Assembly: GCA_948470475.1 (NCBI GenBank)
Contig: OX419337.1
Location: 5,524,574-5,588,573 of the forward strand
From: Galaxea fascicularis
Lineage: Eukaryota > Cnidaria > Anthozoa > Scleractinia > Euphylliidae
Direction: 5' to 3'
Length of the DNA: 64,000 bases
The notes beneath the pieces were generated by a model, which saw nothing but the letters and a program-made list of their open reading frames with translations, did not search any database and was not told where the DNA came from. Position 1 is the stretch's first letter. Every line of letters begins with the position of its first letter. This document shows, in pieces, positions 60,966-64,000 of this stretch. A program made the position numbers and the translations under genes.

Positions 60966-62779
60966 ATGGACGACACTTCGGAAAAAGAGCAAGGCGGTAC
61001 TAAGAGGTACCACCTTCGCCCAGTTTCTCGCGAATCCCGAAGCAAGCTAGCCGTGTTAGCAGCGATCGACGCCGAGGACGAAGGAGAAATTTGTAGCGAT
61101 TGCTTCAGCGATTCTACTCGTCTTAGAAGGTACCCCCATTTGAGGTCAACACGGGACTGTGCCACTGTAAGAGAACGAAACCGAATGCATAAGCTAAATA
61201 GAGCGTTCGAGGAATTAAGAAAAGTTATACCTAAAACGAGTTATAACGAGGAAGAGAAACTTTCGAAAATTGCTACACTGAGGTTAGCGATTCACTACAT
61301 CTCCGTGCTGTCGAACATTTTAGAACAGAATTCCATGGAGGAAAAGGAAGAGGACGATTTCGAACCAACAAGCAAAAGGCAACGTTTAAGCGACGAGGAG
61401 CACGAAACGTCGTCAAATTCGAGCGGTAACGAATTTGGATCAGAGCATTCTCCTGAAGGAATCTTCTTTAATGAAAGTAAGTTTTTTACGCCTTATTCAA
61501 TCGAAAGTACACACACATTTGATCTAACTCGCTTAATATAAACGCAACAGGATTCTGTTTATTCGTTTGATGTAAAAAGGTGCCAAATTTTACACCTACC
61601 TGAGGGGTAAAAGTTTGTGAAGTCTTTAAGGGGGTGAAGTCAACTTTAAACCCCCAGCGTTGACGATTTTACGGTTTAATTTTAATGCGTTTTCACAACC
61701 AAACGGGATGAAGAAACGATCGAAAAGAAAAAGAACCAGATTGTTTACCACGATGTTACCAAACATAAACAGATCATCTGTTTTAGAGTTAGCTTTGGTG
61801 TAAGTCTTGTGAGAGGTTAATTGACTCTTAGCCTTTGGTTTACTGATTCAAACTGACTGTATTCGTTCGAAAAAGGTTTCCAACTGTTAAAATGGGTTTG
61901 CCCAATTGATTTCTGTCCCATCCGAAGACTGACTCTGAGCCAGCCTTGATGACTAATCACAAGCTCACTTCAATCATGTCCGGTAGGCTATGCTATAACA
62001 AAAGCTAGAGAAAAGAAAATAACGTGTCTCATAGAAGCTTGAGATAACCAATTAAAAATTTATCTTTGCTACCGTGAAATCTAGGTAAAACTATCAACTG
62101 CTTTTGAAGCAGCATATGTTTGCAATGCCGGCTTCCATATGTTACCATACTCTGATACAGTATGATTCGAAAGGTTTTAACTGCATGCTATGCAGTACAA
62201 GAAACTCAAGAGTGGCCATCGAATTGTTAGCTAGTGTGATTTCTCATCAGTGTGGTGCTGACTTCCGTGCAAACAAATTTTGAGACGGTAAATGTATGAA
62301 ATTGTAACTGAGGGCATTTAAATGTAAGCTGATTAACTGCACCTTCTTAATTAAGCGTTTTTCGCTTTGTTGTAAACGGTGATTATGAAGTTTCACGGTA
62401 GAGAAATTGAATTGTTCAACCTATCGTTTTATCCCTAAGAAGACTTCGGCGAATCTTCCTTAAATTTGCTATGCATGGGACAAACGGTTTAATGACATAT
62501 ATAACACTTTTAGTTGCCCTTGGTTTTAAAACACGAAAGTCGTTACTTCTTTTTTTTTTTCAATTACTCACGTACACAAGTTTAAAGGTGAGACATCACT
62601 GGTATTAAATCCGGATCGGACGGCGGAAGAACGCTTGAAAGTGAAAAATCTTACACTTTTTAACCACTTTGCTCGCAGGTTTCTGGTGTGGAACACTGGA
62701 GGAGTTTGTGGATTCCGAATGGGATGAACTCTCGCTTAATGAAGCGCTAGAAGCTTACACAATCACCGACACAACATGA
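60966..62779 (+). CDS. Group A basic helix-loop-helix transcription factor (203 residues)
   Basis: Two exons, 60966-61476 and 62679-62779, join in phase (donor A/gtaagt, acceptor gctcgcag/GT). Residues about 64-118 are a bHLH domain. The basic region is [14 protein letters not shown], with the E-R-x-R DNA contacts for E-boxes. Helix 1 is [11 protein letters not shown], a loop contains NEEEKLSK, and helix 2 is [18 protein letters not shown]. It therefore binds DNA as a dimer, probably with an E-protein, in the nucleus. The pattern is atonal/twist superfamily-like, but I cannot place it in one subfamily. An acidic, Ser-rich stretch follows, and exon 2 adds an acidic tail ([17 protein letters not shown]) that could activate transcription. 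If the intron is retained, translation stops at 61541, giving 191 residues with a different C-terminus. Confidence 0.88.
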
Positions 62780-63712
62780 CCGCCATGACTGAGGTGGATT
62801 ACCTCATTACATCATGATCATGTTTGTAGCAGGGTCATTCAACGAAAGCCAAAACGTTTAGAAAGGCTATGAACTGGGTAAATTGTTTCATGAAAGTTGC
62901 ATGCAATGTAACGTAAATTTTCGGATCGGGTTGTCAAATCCTTGGAGTCTTAAGAACTGAGCATTCCCGTGGTGCTGTTTATCATTCGGTGTACGATTTG
63001 TTTTTATTACATATACAGTCTGTATTAAGTCTCTGAAAGTTTGGAACTAAATGATTTCTGAGTTGGGTCTTTTATCAAAAGTATGCAGACACCACATACA
63101 TTTTGCAGAGCTGTGCTTTCCCGTGGTACTATTTATCACACGATTTATGATCATTATGATGTAGAAGGTAGGAATGACTTGAAAGTATGTAGTTAAGTAT
63201 TTAAAAGCTTGAAGCTAAGTGATCTTTGGTCATTTTTGGTTTGTATTAGTTTAGCAAAGTCGGTCGGTATGACAATTAAGTTTATAGAACTGGTCCTTCC
63301 TGTAACCTGCTATTTATAATTCGGTGACAGATTCCGTTTATTGTCATGTACGAGAAGGCGGTTTTGATTGAAGAGTCTGTATAAAGTCTTGAAGAGTTTG
63401 GATCGGTTTTATCAAAACCTTAATCACATGCATGAACGTTTGTAAAGCTGTGCTTTGCTGTGGTGCTGTTTACCTTTTTTGTATGATCTCATACAATTTG
63501 GATGTAACTTGAAAACCTGTAAAAAAAATTTTAAGCTATCCCACAAGCCCTCGTTCGTTCCTTTTGCCCGTTTAATTAAAACTAAAGCATCATTATTTTC
63601 TGTTCAATTTCATTCAAAGATGGTGTCGTAACTTTTTAGTTGTTCTTGCAGAAAAACTGATTAAATTACCTTAACTGCAACTGAGTGATTTTTATACTGT
63701 TCACTGTGCCGG
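62780..63712. other. 3' flank of the bHLH gene
   Basis: Presumed 3' UTR and flank. It has loosely repeated phrases about 120-180 bp apart (gctgtgctttcccgtggt / gctgtgctttgctgtggtgctgttta / gagcattcccgtggtgctgttta and atcattcggtgtacgattt / atcacacgatttatgatc), so this stretch seems built from an old, diverged tandem repeat. No open frame worth noting. Confidence 0.4.
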
Positions 63713-64000
63713 CTACGATGATCCCCCGGAAGGGGGGGGGGGGTGGTACTCCCTTTCATGGACTATATACTTATGTGCGCCGCCAAAGGGTATGGTTTTT
63801 TTTAGCCATTTTGGTCCGAAATAGGGTATGGTTTGTGCACTCTGGTCTTGAATTGGCGGCGCATTATGCAACCTGCTTAAAAGTGTGGAATTTTGTGCCA
63901 TTTTTGTATCCTACTTAATAAAAGGGTATAAACATTGCCTTTAACATTGGTCTGACTCAGGGACAAGATTATAAGGCAGGTCTGAAATAGGGTATCAAAT
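63713..64000. mobile_element. Dispersed G-run repeat, truncated by window end
   Basis: It begins with a run of about twelve G followed by tggtactccctttcatgg, then repeats of aaagggtatggtttttt, ttttggtccgaaatagggta and related words. From memory, repeats with this ggggtggtactccct opening and 'gggtatggttt' phrases are very common in coral genomes; not verified here. Overlapping ORFs on both strands are chance. Confidence 0.5.

Overview
This is eukaryotic, intron-rich, AT-leaning DNA from an animal. Gene content (prolyl 4-hydroxylase alpha subunits, an ENKD1-like protein, a bHLH factor), many small inverted-repeat elements and a G-rich dispersed repeat at the right edge suggest a cnidarian, most likely an anthozoan/stony coral. 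That assignment is inference. Gene models were built by hand from reading frame, GT-AG splice sites and intron phase; each one stays in frame throughout.

Layout. 1-2445: 5' part of an ENKD1-like gene on the minus strand, running off the left edge. 2446-6375: mostly unassigned. 6376-12832: an intact 12-exon plus-strand gene for a 1073-residue protein with an N-terminal Cys/His-rich region, a coiled coil, a large central domain, a RING-like cluster and a C-terminal C2H2 finger. I cannot name it with certainty and think it may derive from a mobile element. 12833-25657: no confident gene, but it holds a 256-bp near-perfect palindrome, a tandem array of units that each look like a minimal terminal exon (3' splice site, AATAAA, GT-rich element), and possible transposon remnants. 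25658-34942 (minus) and 37013-57440 (plus): two divergently transcribed prolyl 4-hydroxylase alpha paralogues, both complete, with almost identical 3' exon sizes and phases. 60966-62779: a two-exon bHLH factor. 63713-64000: a dispersed repeat cut by the window end.

The two P4HA genes should act in the endoplasmic reticulum, hydroxylating proline in collagen-like chains together with PDI. The minus-strand copy has drifted around the active site but keeps the Fe(II) and 2-oxoglutarate ligands. Introns of all the genes are full of MITEs. The plus-strand P4HA also carries a GGGTAG-rich minisatellite, about 2.4 kb of a 27-bp minisatellite, and a tRNA-derived SINE nested inside a MITE.

Best leads: the terminal-exon array (18986-19800), the RING/C2H2 protein gene (6376-12832), the divergent P4HA pair, and the palindrome at 13325-13580.
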